From positions 1 through 43,410 of the forward strand of contig SCQD01000280.1 of assembly GCA_004299145.1 (NCBI GenBank): a DNA stretch of 43,410 nt, written 5' to 3'. Within the stretch, counting starts at the first letter, position 1. Each line of letters starts with the position of its first letter. This document shows, in pieces, positions 9,009-17,072 of the stretch. Source of the stretch: Methylococcaceae bacterium. GTDB taxonomy: Bacteria > Pseudomonadota > Gammaproteobacteria > Methylococcales > Methylococcaceae. Position numbers and translations under genes: made by a program. The notes under the pieces are model-generated. The model saw only the letters and a list, made by a program, of their open reading frames with translations. It had not been told where the DNA came from and ran no database searches.

Positions 9009-9661
9009 GGGGCCTCCTCTGTCTCTATGGCGGGCTCGGTGAACAGTGCTTCCCGGTGTGCGCGGAAATACAGCAGGGTTTTGTAGACGGCTTTGACCAC
9101 CGCGCGCGGCGTGATGGTGGCGCCGGCGAATTGGTCGAAGCGGCCGCCGTCGCGGCGCACTTTCCATTGCGCTTCCGCCGGATCGCTCAATGAAAGGCCG
9201 GTGAAGCGGTGTATCCAGTTGGAGCGGCTTGCTTCCACGCCATCGCCCAGTCCCGGCGTTTCTTTGTGGCCCACCACGCGCACGCCGGCCAGGCTGCCGT
9301 CGGCATTTATCGCCACCAGCAGTTTGATGTCGCCGTTGTAGCCGTCCGGAGCCACGCTGGCAAACACGGCCGCCACCGGTTCACCGCTTTTGCGCGCCCG
9401 GTAGACGGGCACCTCTTGCCGGCTGCCCAGCGCCTCCGGATCGAAAATTTCCAGGCGGTCGGTGAGCATGTCGTTGTCGCACCGCTCCGCCGGCACCAGT
9501 GCTTGCAGGCTGTGCAGCAGGATGGCGCGCTCGTTGGCGGCGATGCGGCCGGCGGTCATGGCGTGGAACACGCCGACCGTGCCCATGCCCAGCAGGGCGA
9601 ACAAGCCCAGTACGCGGGCGGCTTTGACGATGGCGGGGTCGAGATGCTCCAGCGGGTTCAT
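9005..9661 (-). CDS. rnfG: Rnf electron transport complex subunit G (flavoprotein)
   Basis: This 218-residue protein is anchored by one N-terminal membrane helix (about 15-35), with a periplasmic FMN-binding domain. Near the C-terminus, [11 protein letters not shown] matches the family S/T-GAT-x-T motif where FMN is bound covalently to the threonine; the first position is Ala here. [10 protein letters not shown] and W-x-x-x-F-T-G-like segments are also typical. The start at 9661 overlaps the rnfD stop in an ATGA, and its own stop overlaps the rnfE start, so rnfD-G-E are tightly coupled. A longer open frame continues upstream but is only the shadow of rnfD. Confidence 0.93.
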   Translation of the reverse strand: MNPLEHLDPAIVKAARVLGLFALLGMGTVGVFHAMTAGRIAANERAILLHSLQALVPAERCDNDMLTDRLEIFDPEALGSRQEVPVYRARKSGEPVAAVFASVAPDGYNGDIKLLVAINADGSLAGVRVVGHKETPGLGDGVEASRSNWIHRFTGLSLSDPAEAQWKVRRDGGRFDQFAGATITPRAVVKAVYKTLLYFRAHREALFTEPAIETEEAP

Positions 9662-10689
9662 GGGCGATGTCCGTAGGTGCGGGGACGGGTGTAGAAGTTG
9701 ATCATGGGCGCCGCCACGTTCATCAGCAATACGGAAAAAGCCACGCCGTCGGGATAGCCGCCAAAGGTGCGAATGACGTAGACCAGCAGGCCGATGAGGC
9801 CGCCGTATACCAAGCGGCCTCTGGGCGTGGTGGCCGCCGTGACGGGGTCGGTGGCGATGAAAAAAGCGCCCAGCATGCTGGCGCCGCCGAACAGGTGCAG
9901 CGTCGGGTAAACGTAGCGGGTCGGGTCGACGAGAAAAAACAGCAGCGCGACGGCGAACAGGCTGGACAAAAAACTGACGGGGATGCGCCAGTCGATCACC
10001 TGCCGCCGCGCCATCCACACACCGCCGGCCAGATAGCCCAGCGCCGCCCATTGCCAGCCGCGTCCGGCCAGTGCGCCGAAGCGCTGATCGGTCCAGATTT
10101 CGCCCACGGTTTTGCCCATGCCCAACTGGGTTTTCAGCGTGTCCAGCGGCGTGGCCATGGCGACGGCGTCGGCCGCCACGCCGGCCGGATACTGCGCGTG
10201 GAAAATGATGTTCCAGGTGTCGCTCAGCCCCAGGTGGAGATCGCTCAGGCCGGACGGCGGCAACCAGGCCGTCATGTGTTTGGGGAAGGAAATCAGCAAT
10301 ACCACGTAGCCCACCATGGCCGGGTTGAAGGGGTTGTACCCCAGCCCGCCGTATAAATGCTTGGCGATGAGTATGGCGAACAGCACGCCGGTCACCGTCA
10401 TCCACCAGGGCGTGAGGGCCGGCACGGACAGGGCCAGCAGCGCGGCGGTGAGCACGGCGCTGTAGTCGGTGATGTATGGCTTTAAAGGCCGGCCCCGCAA
10501 TGACAGCGCCATGGCTTCGGCGGCCAGCGCGGTGCACACCGCCAGCAGCAGGTTGATCAGAACGCCGGCGCCGAAAAACCACAGCATGGCCAGGGCGCCG
10601 GGAATCAGCGCCAGCAACACCTGCTGCATGATGTGGCTGACGCTGTTGGTCGGGTTGACGTGGGGCGAGGCCGCCGTGGAAAAACGCAT
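9658..10689 (-). CDS. rnfD: Rnf electron transport complex subunit D (flavoprotein)
   Basis: This is a 343-residue multi-spanning membrane subunit of the ion- or redox-coupled Rnf complex, homologous to NqrB. It opens with the family signature SPHVNPTNSV. The segment FFIATDPVTAATTPRGRLVY contains the threonine that in RnfD carries covalent FMN. Many hydrophobic helices are visible. The stop overlaps the rnfG start. Upstream, a spacer of about 210 bp filled with palindromes separates it from rnfC, unlike the overlapping junctions elsewhere in the block. Confidence 0.94.
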   Translation of the reverse strand: MRFSTAASPHVNPTNSVSHIMQQVLLALIPGALAMLWFFGAGVLINLLLAVCTALAAEAMALSLRGRPLKPYITDYSAVLTAALLALSVPALTPWWMTVTGVLFAILIAKHLYGGLGYNPFNPAMVGYVVLLISFPKHMTAWLPPSGLSDLHLGLSDTWNIIFHAQYPAGVAADAVAMATPLDTLKTQLGMGKTVGEIWTDQRFGALAGRGWQWAALGYLAGGVWMARRQVIDWRIPVSFLSSLFAVALLFFLVDPTRYVYPTLHLFGGASMLGAFFIATDPVTAATTPRGRLVYGGLIGLLVYVIRTFGGYPDGVAFSVLLMNVAAPMINFYTRPRTYGHRP

Positions 10690-10737
10690 GTTTGGGGGAT
10701 GCTCCGGTCAGGCGTTGTGGATAATGTCGTTGATTTT

Positions 10738-10882
10738 TCTGGTTCCCAAGCTGCGCTTGGGAACCCCCATCGCGAAGCTCCGGCTTCGCATGCATCCGTT
10801 GCAGCGGCTTCTGCGCCACCTTGTAACGAGAAGCCGGAGCTTCCCGGACTTGGGTTCCCAAGCAGAGCTTGGGAACCAGGTA
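10738..10882. repeat. REP-like dyads in the rnfC-rnfD spacer
   Basis: Three hairpin-forming dyads occur: GGTTCCCAAGCTGCGCTTGG near 10741, GCGAAGCTCCGGCTTCGC near 10771 and GGTTCCCAAGCAGAGCTTGG near 10854. They are of the same family as the repeats around the helicase gene and inside the prfB-lysS spacer. Their position within the rnf block suggests a possible internal attenuator or mRNA-stability element (inference). Confidence 0.7.
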
Positions 10883-10900
10883 ATTCAGGGGAATTCCCAG

Positions 10901-12472
10901 TTATGGGCTTGGGGGAGGCCGGCCTGGGCTCTCGTCGGTTGCCGCTTTCGCCAGCGCTTCTTTCTTACGCCGCGCGGCTTCTTCTTTCTCGCGTTTTTCC
11001 CGTTCTTTGCGCGCCTGCCGCGCTTCAAAGCGCAGCCGGGCGTGATCGGCTTTTTGCTGTTCGCGCTGCTTGTCCAGGATGCGGCCTTTGGCGGCGCGGA
11101 AATACTGCACCAGCGGAATGTGCGACGGACACACATAGTCGCAGCAGCCGCATTCGATGCAGTCGAACAGGTTGTAGGCCTGGGCTTTTTTCAACTGATC
11201 GGAACGGCTGTGCCAATACAGCTGCTGCGGGATCAGATTGACCGGGCAGGCTTCCGAGCAGGCGCCGCAACGGATGCAGGGCAAGGCCTGTTTTTCGCCG
11301 CCGACGGCGTCGCTGTCCGCCACCAGGATGCAGTTGGTGGACTTGATGGTGGGCAGTTCGTCGCTGGGCAGGGCCAAGCCCATCATCGGGCCGCCCATGA
11401 TCAAGCGCTGGGCGCGCTCCGTGTAGCCGCCGCAGTAGGCCACCAGTTCGGCGATGGGCGTACCGATGCGCGCCACCACGTTTTGCGGACGGGCCACGCC
11501 GGGGCCGGTGACGGTGACGATGCGCGAAGTCAGCGGCGCTCCTTCCACGACCGCTGCATACACCGCCGCCGCCGTGCCTACGTTCTGGCAGACCACGCCG
11601 ACGTCGGCGGGAATGCCGCGCACCGGCACTTCACGGCCGGTCAGTACCTGGATCAGTTGCTTTTCGCCGCCGGTGGGGTATTTGGACGGCACTTTCAGGA
11701 TTTCAATGTTGGAATAAGTTGTCGCATCAGCGACGCCTTTACTCCCCTCTCCATCAGGGAGAGCGAAGCGAGGGCTGGGGGCCGGGGGTGAGGGTGGCCG
11801 CCCACCAAGCTTTGCTTTCTCCAGCGCTTGCGCCGCTTCCGGCATGTCCTCCTCCACCGCGATGATGCAGCGTTCCACGCCCAGTATGCGCATGAGGATG
11901 GCGGCGCCTTGCAACACGCTGTCCGGCGTGGTGCGCAGCAGGCAGTCGTCGCAGGTGATGTAGGGCTCGCACTCGGCGCCGTTGAGCACCAGCAGGTCGA
12001 TGGTGCGGTTGCCGGTATTCATTTTGGTGGCGGTGGGAAAGGCCGCGCCGCCCAGGCCCACCACGCCGGCCTCGCGGATGCGCCGGCGCAGCGTGTCCGG
12101 TTTGGAATGGTTAAAGTCTTTGACCGATTTGGTACGCACCGCACGATCCAGGCCGTCGGTGTCGATGACGAGGCACAAACCGTCCAGCCCGGAAGGGTGG
12201 GGCACGGGGCGATACTCCAGCGCCGTCACCACGCCGGAACTGGCGGCGTGGGTGGGTACGCTCAGCGGGTGATCGTCGCCGGCGATGATCTGGCCCTTCA
12301 ATACCTGATCGCCCACCGCCACCAGCGCTTTGCTGTTGAGCCCGCCGCGCTGCTGCAAGGGATAGATCAACTGTTTGGGGATGGGCGCGACGGCCAACGG
12401 CTGTTCGCTGGACAGTTCTTTGTGGCGATTCAGGCGCACGCCGCCGTGAAATTCCCAAAACCGGCTCAACAT
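10901..12472 (-). CDS. rnfC: Rnf electron transport complex subunit C, with an in-frame repeat insertion
   Basis: This 523-residue cytoplasmic subunit binds NAD(H), FMN and iron-sulfur clusters. The nucleotide-binding region has GLGGAAFPTATK and the VLNGAECEPYIT motif. Two ferredoxin-type sites read CIRCGACSEACP (about 397-408) and CIECGCCDYVCP (about 436-447). The C-terminus is a charged Lys/Arg/Glu helix. Residues about 219-250 form a Pro/Gly-rich segment (GGRPPSPPAPSPRF...) encoded by a palindromic repeat and absent from the usual family alignment between ALEKA and NIEILKVPSKYP. I choose the ATG at 12472 ([12 protein letters not shown]), which overlaps the rnfB stop as TAATG. Confidence 0.93.
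   Translation of the reverse strand: MLSRFWEFHGGVRLNRHKELSSEQPLAVAPIPKQLIYPLQQRGGLNSKALVAVGDQVLKGQIIAGDDHPLSVPTHAASSGVVTALEYRPVPHPSGLDGLCLVIDTDGLDRAVRTKSVKDFNHSKPDTLRRRIREAGVVGLGGAAFPTATKMNTGNRTIDLLVLNGAECEPYITCDDCLLRTTPDSVLQGAAILMRILGVERCIIAVEEDMPEAAQALEKAKLGGRPPSPPAPSPRFALPDGEGSKGVADATTYSNIEILKVPSKYPTGGEKQLIQVLTGREVPVRGIPADVGVVCQNVGTAAAVYAAVVEGAPLTSRIVTVTGPGVARPQNVVARIGTPIAELVAYCGGYTERAQRLIMGGPMMGLALPSDELPTIKSTNCILVADSDAVGGEKQALPCIRCGACSEACPVNLIPQQLYWHSRSDQLKKAQAYNLFDCIECGCCDYVCPSHIPLVQYFRAAKGRILDKQREQQKADHARLRFEARQARKEREKREKEEAARRKKEALAKAATDESPGRPPPSP
11742..11794. repeat. palindromic repeat embedded in the rnfC coding region
   Basis: The stretch CTCCCCTCTCCATCAGGGAG and the following GGGGGCCGGGGGTGAGGG belong to the CCCTCACCCC...CTCTCC class of intergenic repeats seen widely in proteobacteria; a partial relative lies at about 8225. 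Here it is translated without breaking the rnfC frame. Confidence 0.75.
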
Positions 12473-13011
12473 TAGGGTAAAACACTCCGGGGTTGCGGCC
12501 ATTTCCACGAGGCCAGGGTTTCAGCGACCCGCTCCATGGCGATGCAGTCCACCGGGCACACCGGCACGCACAGTTCACAGCCGGTGCACTCCGAGGCGAT
12601 GACGGTGTGCATGTGCTTGGCGGAACCCAGAATGGCGTCGACCGGACAGGCCTGGATGCACAGGGTACAGCCGATGCATTTTTGTTCGTCGATGACCGCC
12701 AGCGCTTTGGGCTTTTCGCCACCCACCGCGTCGTCCAGCGGCTTGGCTTCCACGCCCAGCAACTCGGCCAGCGCTTTCACGCCGTCCTCGCCGCCCGGCG
12801 GGCAGCGGTTGATGTCCGCCTCGCCCTTGGCGATGGCCTCGGCATAAGGCCGGCAACCGGGAAAACCACACTGGCCGCACTGGGTTTGCGGCAGCACGGC
12901 GTCGATTTTCTCCACCAGCGGATCGCCTTCCACGCGAAAGTGGATGGCGGAATACCCCAGCAGCAGGCCGAACAGGGCGAACAGCGCACAAACCAGCAAA
13001 ATGCCCAACAT
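12472..13011 (-). CDS. rnfB: Rnf electron transport complex subunit B (ferredoxin subunit)
   Basis: This 179-residue protein has an N-terminal membrane anchor (1-20). A Cys cluster follows, CGQCGFPGC at 45-53 plus C70, and then two CxxCxxCxxxCP ferredoxin motifs at 112-122 ([12 protein letters not shown]) and 142-152 ([12 protein letters not shown]). It passes electrons between soluble ferredoxin and the complex. The start at 13011 is three bases after the rnfA stop, and its stop overlaps the rnfC start. The length is normal for the proteobacterial subunit. Confidence 0.95.
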   Translation of the reverse strand: MLGILLVCALFALFGLLLGYSAIHFRVEGDPLVEKIDAVLPQTQCGQCGFPGCRPYAEAIAKGEADINRCPPGGEDGVKALAELLGVEAKPLDDAVGGEKPKALAVIDEQKCIGCTLCIQACPVDAILGSAKHMHTVIASECTGCELCVPVCPVDCIAMERVAETLASWKWPQPRSVLP

Positions 13012-13014
13012 CGC

Positions 13015-13596
13015 TTAACCCTTGACCAGACCGGCAAAGCCCATAAAGGCCATGGAAATCAGACCCGCCGTGATCAGGGCGATGGCGTTGCCCTGGAACG
13101 GTCCCGGCACGTCGGCGGCGTCGACGCGCTCGCGCACCGAAGCGAACAATACCAGCACCAGGGTAAAGCCGGCGGCGGCGCCGAAGCCGTACAGAGCGGA
13201 TTGCAAAAAATGGTGCTGCGATTGCACGTTCAGCAAGGCCACGCCCAATACCGCGCAGTTGGTGGTGATCAGCGGCAGATATATGCCGAGCACCTGATAC
13301 AACACCGGGCTGGTTTTTTGCACCACCATTTCCGTGAACTGCACCACCACGGCGATGACCACGATGAAGGCGATGGTGCGCAAATACTCCAGCTCCAGCG
13401 GCGCCAGCACATAGGCATTGACCACATAGCTGGAAATGGAAGACAGCGTCAGCACGAAGGTGGTGGCCAGGCCCATGCCCATGGCGGTATCGAGCTTGCG
13501 CGACACGCCCAGAAACGGGCACAGGCCCAAAAACTTCACCAGCACGAAGTTGTTGACCAGGATGGTGCTGACGAGGATGAGCAAATATTCTTTCAT
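13015..13596 (-). CDS. rnfA: Rnf electron transport complex subunit A
   Basis: This 193-residue, six-helix membrane protein is homologous to RnfE and Nqr[19 protein letters not shown] near the N-terminus and [14 protein letters not shown] in the middle carry the two cysteines that, with those of RnfE, hold the intramembrane iron-sulfur centre. It begins six bases after the coiled-coil gene and is followed immediately by rnfB, so it is the first Rnf gene of the transcription unit. Confidence 0.95.
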   Translation of the reverse strand: MKEYLLILVSTILVNNFVLVKFLGLCPFLGVSRKLDTAMGMGLATTFVLTLSSISSYVVNAYVLAPLELEYLRTIAFIVVIAVVVQFTEMVVQKTSPVLYQVLGIYLPLITTNCAVLGVALLNVQSQHHFLQSALYGFGAAAGFTLVLVLFASVRERVDAADVPGPFQGNAIALITAGLISMAFMGFAGLVKG

Positions 13597-13602
13597 GGAG
13601 GC

Positions 13603-14217
13603 TCAGTTTCCCAAGGGGAAGTGGGCATTGCCCGCTAGACGCGCCAGTATCACGATCAAGCTGATCGCAGCGATCAGCTTCCAGGTTTGTGAGTTGATGG
13701 CCTGGTAAATTTTGATGAGTTCTTGCTGCATGTCCCGGAAATTGTCGTCCACCTTTTCAAAGCGCTTATTTACTTGCTCGAAACGCTGGTCCATGTCTTC
13801 GCGCAAAGCCGTCAGCTCTGCATGAAAGTCGGCGCGTTCTGCTTGTAAATCCCTTTGAAAATCGGTCCTCTGTGCCAGCAATCCCGCCTGAAAATCAGCG
13901 CGTTGAACCTGCATGTCTCGCTGAAAGTCGGCCCGCTGCGCCAACATTCCTGCTTGAAAATCGGCACGCTGTGCCTGCATTTCCTGCTTGAAATCAGTGC
14001 GCTGTGCCTGCATTTCTTCGCGCAGTTCGATGTCCAGGTGATAAAAATGGTTGGCTTGACCTTTTAAGATCAGCACGATTTTATCGTCCGAATTCAAGCC
14101 TTCACCGGATTTCAGCTTGCTCTGTACACGCTCGACTTCCTCGTCCAGCCATTTATCGAAAAAGCCGCCGCGTCCTCGCGGAAACACTAAGGCTTCTTGA
14201 AAATCGTTATCAAACAT
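13603..14217 (-). CDS. coiled-coil protein with 11-residue repeats and a C-terminal membrane helix
   Basis: This 204-residue protein has no function I recognise. Residues about 60-140 consist of roughly seven tandem 11-residue units of the type MQAQRADFQAG, a hendecad pattern typical of long slightly right-handed coiled coils. Next comes QRFEQVNKRFEKV and a single hydrophobic helix (TWKLIAAISLIVILARL) near the C-terminus. The protein is probably tail-anchored with the coiled coil in the cytoplasm. The start at 14217 has AGGAG upstream on the minus strand. It lies 10 bp after metG and six before rnfA, so it is co-transcribed. Residues about 7-19 come from a 39-bp repeat. Confidence 0.7.
   Translation of the reverse strand: MFDNDFQEALVFPRGRGGFFDKWLDEEVERVQSKLKSGEGLNSDDKIVLILKGQANHFYHLDIELREEMQAQRTDFKQEMQAQRADFQAGMLAQRADFQRDMQVQRADFQAGLLAQRTDFQRDLQAERADFHAELTALREDMDQRFEQVNKRFEKVDDNFRDMQQELIKIYQAINSQTWKLIAAISLIVILARLAGNAHFPLGN
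14160..14198. repeat. 39-bp palindromic element inside the coiled-coil gene
   Basis: This is one copy of the element tandemly repeated at 6823-6940. In the gene it encodes 13 residues including ALVFPRGRGGF. Removing these 39 bp joins the frame as MFDNDFFDKWLDEEV, with no shift. Confidence 0.75.
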
Positions 14218-14227
14218 AGGAATGCTC

Positions 14228-16348
14228 CTATTTCACTTTCATCCCCGGTTGCGCCCCGGCATCCGGCGACAACAGAAATAAACCGGGCGATTTGCCGTCC
14301 GGGTCGCTGGCCGCCAACACCATGCCTTCGGACAGGCCGAATTTCATCTGGCGCGGCGCCAGGTTCGCCACCATCACCGTCAACCGGCCCACCAGTTGTC
14401 CCGGTGGATAGGCCGATTTGATGCCGGCAAATACGTTGCGGGTTTGCGCTTCGCCCACGTCCAGCGTCAATCTTAACAGCTTGTCGGCGCCCTCCACGTG
14501 CTCGGCGTCGACGATTTTGGCGATGCGCAGGTCAACTTTGTTGAAGTCGTCGATGCTGAGGTATGGCGTTTCTTCCTGTAGCAGAGAGGCAGTTACAACG
14601 CCGGCATGCTGCTGGTGCTGTGAATGCCGCACTTGGGAGTGGGGCTGTGCCGCCGCCGGTTGCAGATCTTGCCTGTTGGCCTCCACCAGCGCTTCGATTT
14701 GCTTGGGGTCGACGCGCGTCAGCAAGTGCTGGTAAGGATGGATTTTCGTCAGCGGCAAATGCGCCACGTCTTGCCACAGCAGGCCCTGCGTCAGACCAAA
14801 CAGCTCACTTTCCACCCGCTGTGCCAGTTGGGGCAGGACGGGTTTCAGGTAGAGGGTCAAAACGGCAAACCAGCGCAGCGACGCGCTGCACACCCGGTGC
14901 AACTGTTGATCATTGACCGGGTCTTTGGCCAGCGTCCATGGCGCCTGCGCGGCTACGTATTCATTCACCAGGTCAGCCAAATGCATCACTTCGCGCATGG
15001 CCTTGCTGTAATCGCGAGACTCGTAATGGTCGGCAATGACCGCAGATTGCGCCAGCAAAGTGTCTTGCAAGTGGTTTTCCGCCGGGCTGTAGCACTCCAC
15101 GCCCAGAATACGGCCCTCGAAGCGCTTGCTGATAAATCCCGCCGTACGGCTGGCGATATTGATGTACTTGCCCACCAGATCGCTGTTCACGCGCAGCACA
15201 AAGTCTTCCAGGTTCAAGTCGGCGTCTTCCATGCTGCCGTTGAGCTTGCAGGCGTAGTAATAACGCAGCCACTCAGGATTTAAGCCCTGTTGCAAATAGC
15301 TCTCGGCGGTGATGAAAGTGCCGCGCGACTTGGACATTTTCTCGCCGTTGACGGTGAGAAAGCCGTGCGCGAAAACCTGGGTGGGCGTGCGCAGACCGGC
15401 GTATTGCAGCATGGCCGGCCAGAACAGGGCGTGGAAATACAGAATGTCCTTGCCGATGAAGTGATACAGCTCGGGCTCGGCGTCCGCGCGCCAAAAGGCG
15501 TCGAAATCCAGGCCGGTGCGGTCGCACAGATTTTTAAAGCTGCCCATGTAACCGATGGGCGCATCCAGCCACACGTAAAAATACTTGCCCGGCGCGTCGG
15601 GAATTTCAAAGCCAAAATAAGGCGCGTCGCGGGAAATGTCCCAGTCGGACAAATCGCCGGACAGCCATTCGTCCATTTTATTGGCCGCTTCGGTTTGCAA
15701 CGGCGGGATGGCGGACAGCTCGCCCCTGGTCCATTGCCGCAAAAAGGCCTGGCAGCGCGAATCGGACAGCTTGAAGAAATAATGCACCGACTCCTTGCGC
15801 ACCGGCGCCGCGCCGGAAATCGCCGAATAAGGATCGATCAAGTCGGTGGGCGCATAACTGGCGCCGCAGGCTTCGCAGTTATCGCCGTATTGGTCCTTGG
15901 CATGGCACTTGGGACATTCGCCCTTGATAAAGCGGTCCGGCAAAAACATCGCCTTGGCCGGGTCATAATATTGTTCGATGGAGCGCGCTTCGATCAGGCC
16001 CTGAGCGCACAGGCGCCGATAAACCTCGCAAGCCAGTTGTCGGTTTTCTTCGGCATTGGTGGAGTGATAGTTGTCGAATTCGATGTGGAAACCGGCAAAG
16101 TCGCGCTGGTGTTCGCCCTGCACCCTGGCGATGAGCTGTTCCGGCGTGATGCCTTCTTTTTCGGCGCGCAGCATGATGGGCGTGCCGTGCGTGTCGTCGG
16201 CGCAGACGTAATGGCATTCGTGGCCGCGCATTTTCTGGAAGCGCACCCAGATGTCGGTTTGCAGGTATTCGAGCAGATGGCCCAGGTGAATGGCGCCGTT
16301 GGCATACGGCAGGGCACTGGTGACGAGAATTTGGCGCGGCTGACTCAT
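14228..16348 (-). CDS. metG: methionine--tRNA ligase
   Basis: This class I synthetase of 706 residues charges tRNA-Met and initiator tRNA. The HIGH-type signature is HLGH at 21-24. A zinc knuckle follows near 145 (CPKC...CEAC), and the KMSKS loop ([11 protein letters not shown]) lies around 330-345. The C-terminus carries the EMAPII-like tRNA-binding/dimerisation domain beginning near [14 protein letters not shown], as in long gammaproteobacterial MetG. A Gln/His-rich linker precedes that domain. It is the promoter-proximal gene of the unit that continues into the coiled-coil and rnf genes. Confidence 0.97.
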   Translation of the reverse strand: MSQPRQILVTSALPYANGAIHLGHLLEYLQTDIWVRFQKMRGHECHYVCADDTHGTPIMLRAEKEGITPEQLIARVQGEHQRDFAGFHIEFDNYHSTNAEENRQLACEVYRRLCAQGLIEARSIEQYYDPAKAMFLPDRFIKGECPKCHAKDQYGDNCEACGASYAPTDLIDPYSAISGAAPVRKESVHYFFKLSDSRCQAFLRQWTRGELSAIPPLQTEAANKMDEWLSGDLSDWDISRDAPYFGFEIPDAPGKYFYVWLDAPIGYMGSFKNLCDRTGLDFDAFWRADAEPELYHFIGKDILYFHALFWPAMLQYAGLRTPTQVFAHGFLTVNGEKMSKSRGTFITAESYLQQGLNPEWLRYYYACKLNGSMEDADLNLEDFVLRVNSDLVGKYINIASRTAGFISKRFEGRILGVECYSPAENHLQDTLLAQSAVIADHYESRDYSKAMREVMHLADLVNEYVAAQAPWTLAKDPVNDQQLHRVCSASLRWFAVLTLYLKPVLPQLAQRVESELFGLTQGLLWQDVAHLPLTKIHPYQHLLTRVDPKQIEALVEANRQDLQPAAAQPHSQVRHSQHQQHAGVVTASLLQEETPYLSIDDFNKVDLRIAKIVDAEHVEGADKLLRLTLDVGEAQTRNVFAGIKSAYPPGQLVGRLTVMVANLAPRQMKFGLSEGMVLAASDPDGKSPGLFLLSPDAGAQPGMKVK

Positions 16349-16385
16349 TACGGGCGAGGTCCTGGCGTTACGGAAACGGCCTGAA

Positions 16386-16394
16386 ATTATCCCA
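16386..16394 (-). promoter_or_regulatory. candidate extended -10 promoter of the metG-rnf unit
   Basis: On the minus strand the bases read TGGGATAAT, an extended -10 (TG-N-GATAAT), 37 bp upstream of the metG ATG. The -35 position (CTATGC after 17 bp) is poor, as is common for extended -10 promoters. Confidence 0.4.
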
Positions 16395-16426
16395 CATTTC
16401 GACGATCAGCATAGGGAGTGCGCCGG

Positions 16427-16465
16427 TACAGCCGCCGCGTCCTCGCGGAAATACTAAGGCTGCTG
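16427..16465. repeat. 39-bp palindromic element upstream of metG
   Basis: This single diverged copy (CCGCGTCCTCGCGGAAATAC, then CTAAGGCTGCTG) is followed by GAAAGC. It lies in the 16349-16629 gap between metG and the plus-strand antitoxin gene, upstream of the candidate metG promoter. No gene is seen in this gap. Confidence 0.75.
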
Positions 16466-16508
16466 GAAAGCATCAGCGGCGACGGCGCTATGGCTTTCGG
16501 AAGTTCGC

Positions 16509-16591
16509 AGGATGTGCCGAACCAAGGGAGGTGCATCATTCGTGGCGCGAGGATGCCGCGAATGATGCGCTTCGCCGGCTCAGCGCATCCT
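16509..16591. repeat. repeat bounded by AGGATGTGCCGA and CAGCGCATCCT
   Basis: This stretch begins AGGATGTGCCGA, contains GATGCGCTTC and ends CAGCGCATCCT. The same three blocks in the same order occur at 37241-37306, and the outer blocks are partly complementary. An internal dyad (CATCATTCG...CGAATGATG) lies in this copy only. Confidence 0.6.
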
Positions 16592-16629
16592 GCTAAGCTA
16601 TTAACATCCAATATCCAATGAGGTTAGGC

Positions 16630-16878
16630 ATGACAACCAGTGAAGCTGTAAAGCTAGACGACGCCACCTATGAACGCCTGAAAGCCTTGGCTGAGTCCAG
16701 GCAGCGCACTCCTCATTGGCTGATGGGAGAGGCGATAAAACAATTTCTTGAACGTGAAGAAGCAGCCGAAAGCATCAAGCAAGACACATTGAAACGCTTG
16801 GCACGGTTCGAAGCGACCGGCGAAGCCGTTCCTTATGAAACCGTTGATACATGGTTGGCAACATGGGGCAGTCCGTAG
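16630..16878 (+). CDS. ribbon-helix-helix (CopG-type) antitoxin, orphan and probably truncated
   Basis: This is an 82-residue protein. The N-terminus (SEAVKLDDATYERLKALAES) has the pattern of a ribbon-helix-helix DNA-binding domain, followed by RTPHWLMGEAIKQFLEREE, as in RelE/ParE-linked antitoxins. The start at 16630 has GAGG a few bases upstream; the ATG at 16618 is less well placed. Family members usually continue after the WLATWG motif. Here the stop TAG lies in the first bases of a dispersed repeat (GTAGGCTGGGTTGCGG). No toxin gene follows. I infer that repeat insertion or deletion removed the C-terminus and the partner. Confidence 0.7.
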   Translation: MTTSEAVKLDDATYERLKALAESRQRTPHWLMGEAIKQFLEREEAAESIKQDTLKRLARFEATGEAVPYETVDTWLATWGSP

Positions 16879-16965
16879 GCTGGGTTGCGGTCCTCCGCGT
16901 AACCCAGCAATGACGTGCGGTCATGCTGGGATTCGCCGACTCATCCCGGCCTACGCGCTGTTTTA
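16875..16965. repeat. GTAGGCTGGGTTGCGG-type dispersed repeats
   Basis: GTAGGCTGGGTTGCGG and its inverted partner CGCGTAACCCAGCA form a hairpin at about 16876-16910. ATGCTGGGATTCGCCGACTC at 16923 and onwards matches 288-320. The first unit supplies the stop codon of the orphan antitoxin gene. Confidence 0.65.
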
Positions 16966-16979
16966 ATTAACTGCTGGGC

Positions 16980-17039
16980 GTGTAATTACACCATGAACCG
17001 AACAATAACATTGATATCTTGGCGCGCATTCTGTAAATA
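16980..17039 (+). promoter_or_regulatory. candidate operator palindrome and promoter of the RM operon
   Basis: GTGTAATTACAC at 16980-16991 is a perfect 12-bp palindrome. Downstream, TTGATA at 17011-17016 and TAAATA at 17034-17039 are 17 bp apart and 33 bp from the methyltransferase ATG. The palindrome is a plausible binding site for a regulator, but no controller gene is visible in the operon. Confidence 0.35.
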
Positions 17040-17072
17040 AAAATCTAATTGCAAAAACATCTGGAGAGGCAA

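Noticed and set aside
10469-11791. 440-codon plus-strand frame across the rnfD start and rnfC
   Set aside because: It crosses two real genes and a repeat-filled spacer, and has no recognisable domain.
12493-13638. Long plus-strand open frame opposite rnfA and rnfB
   Set aside because: Same antisense composition (HGQQ-rich); rnfA/rnfB motifs are complete on the minus strand.
13800-14030. 33-bp DNA repeats considered as a non-coding minisatellite
   Set aside because: They are in frame and encode a regular 11-residue coiled-coil pattern within an intact gene.
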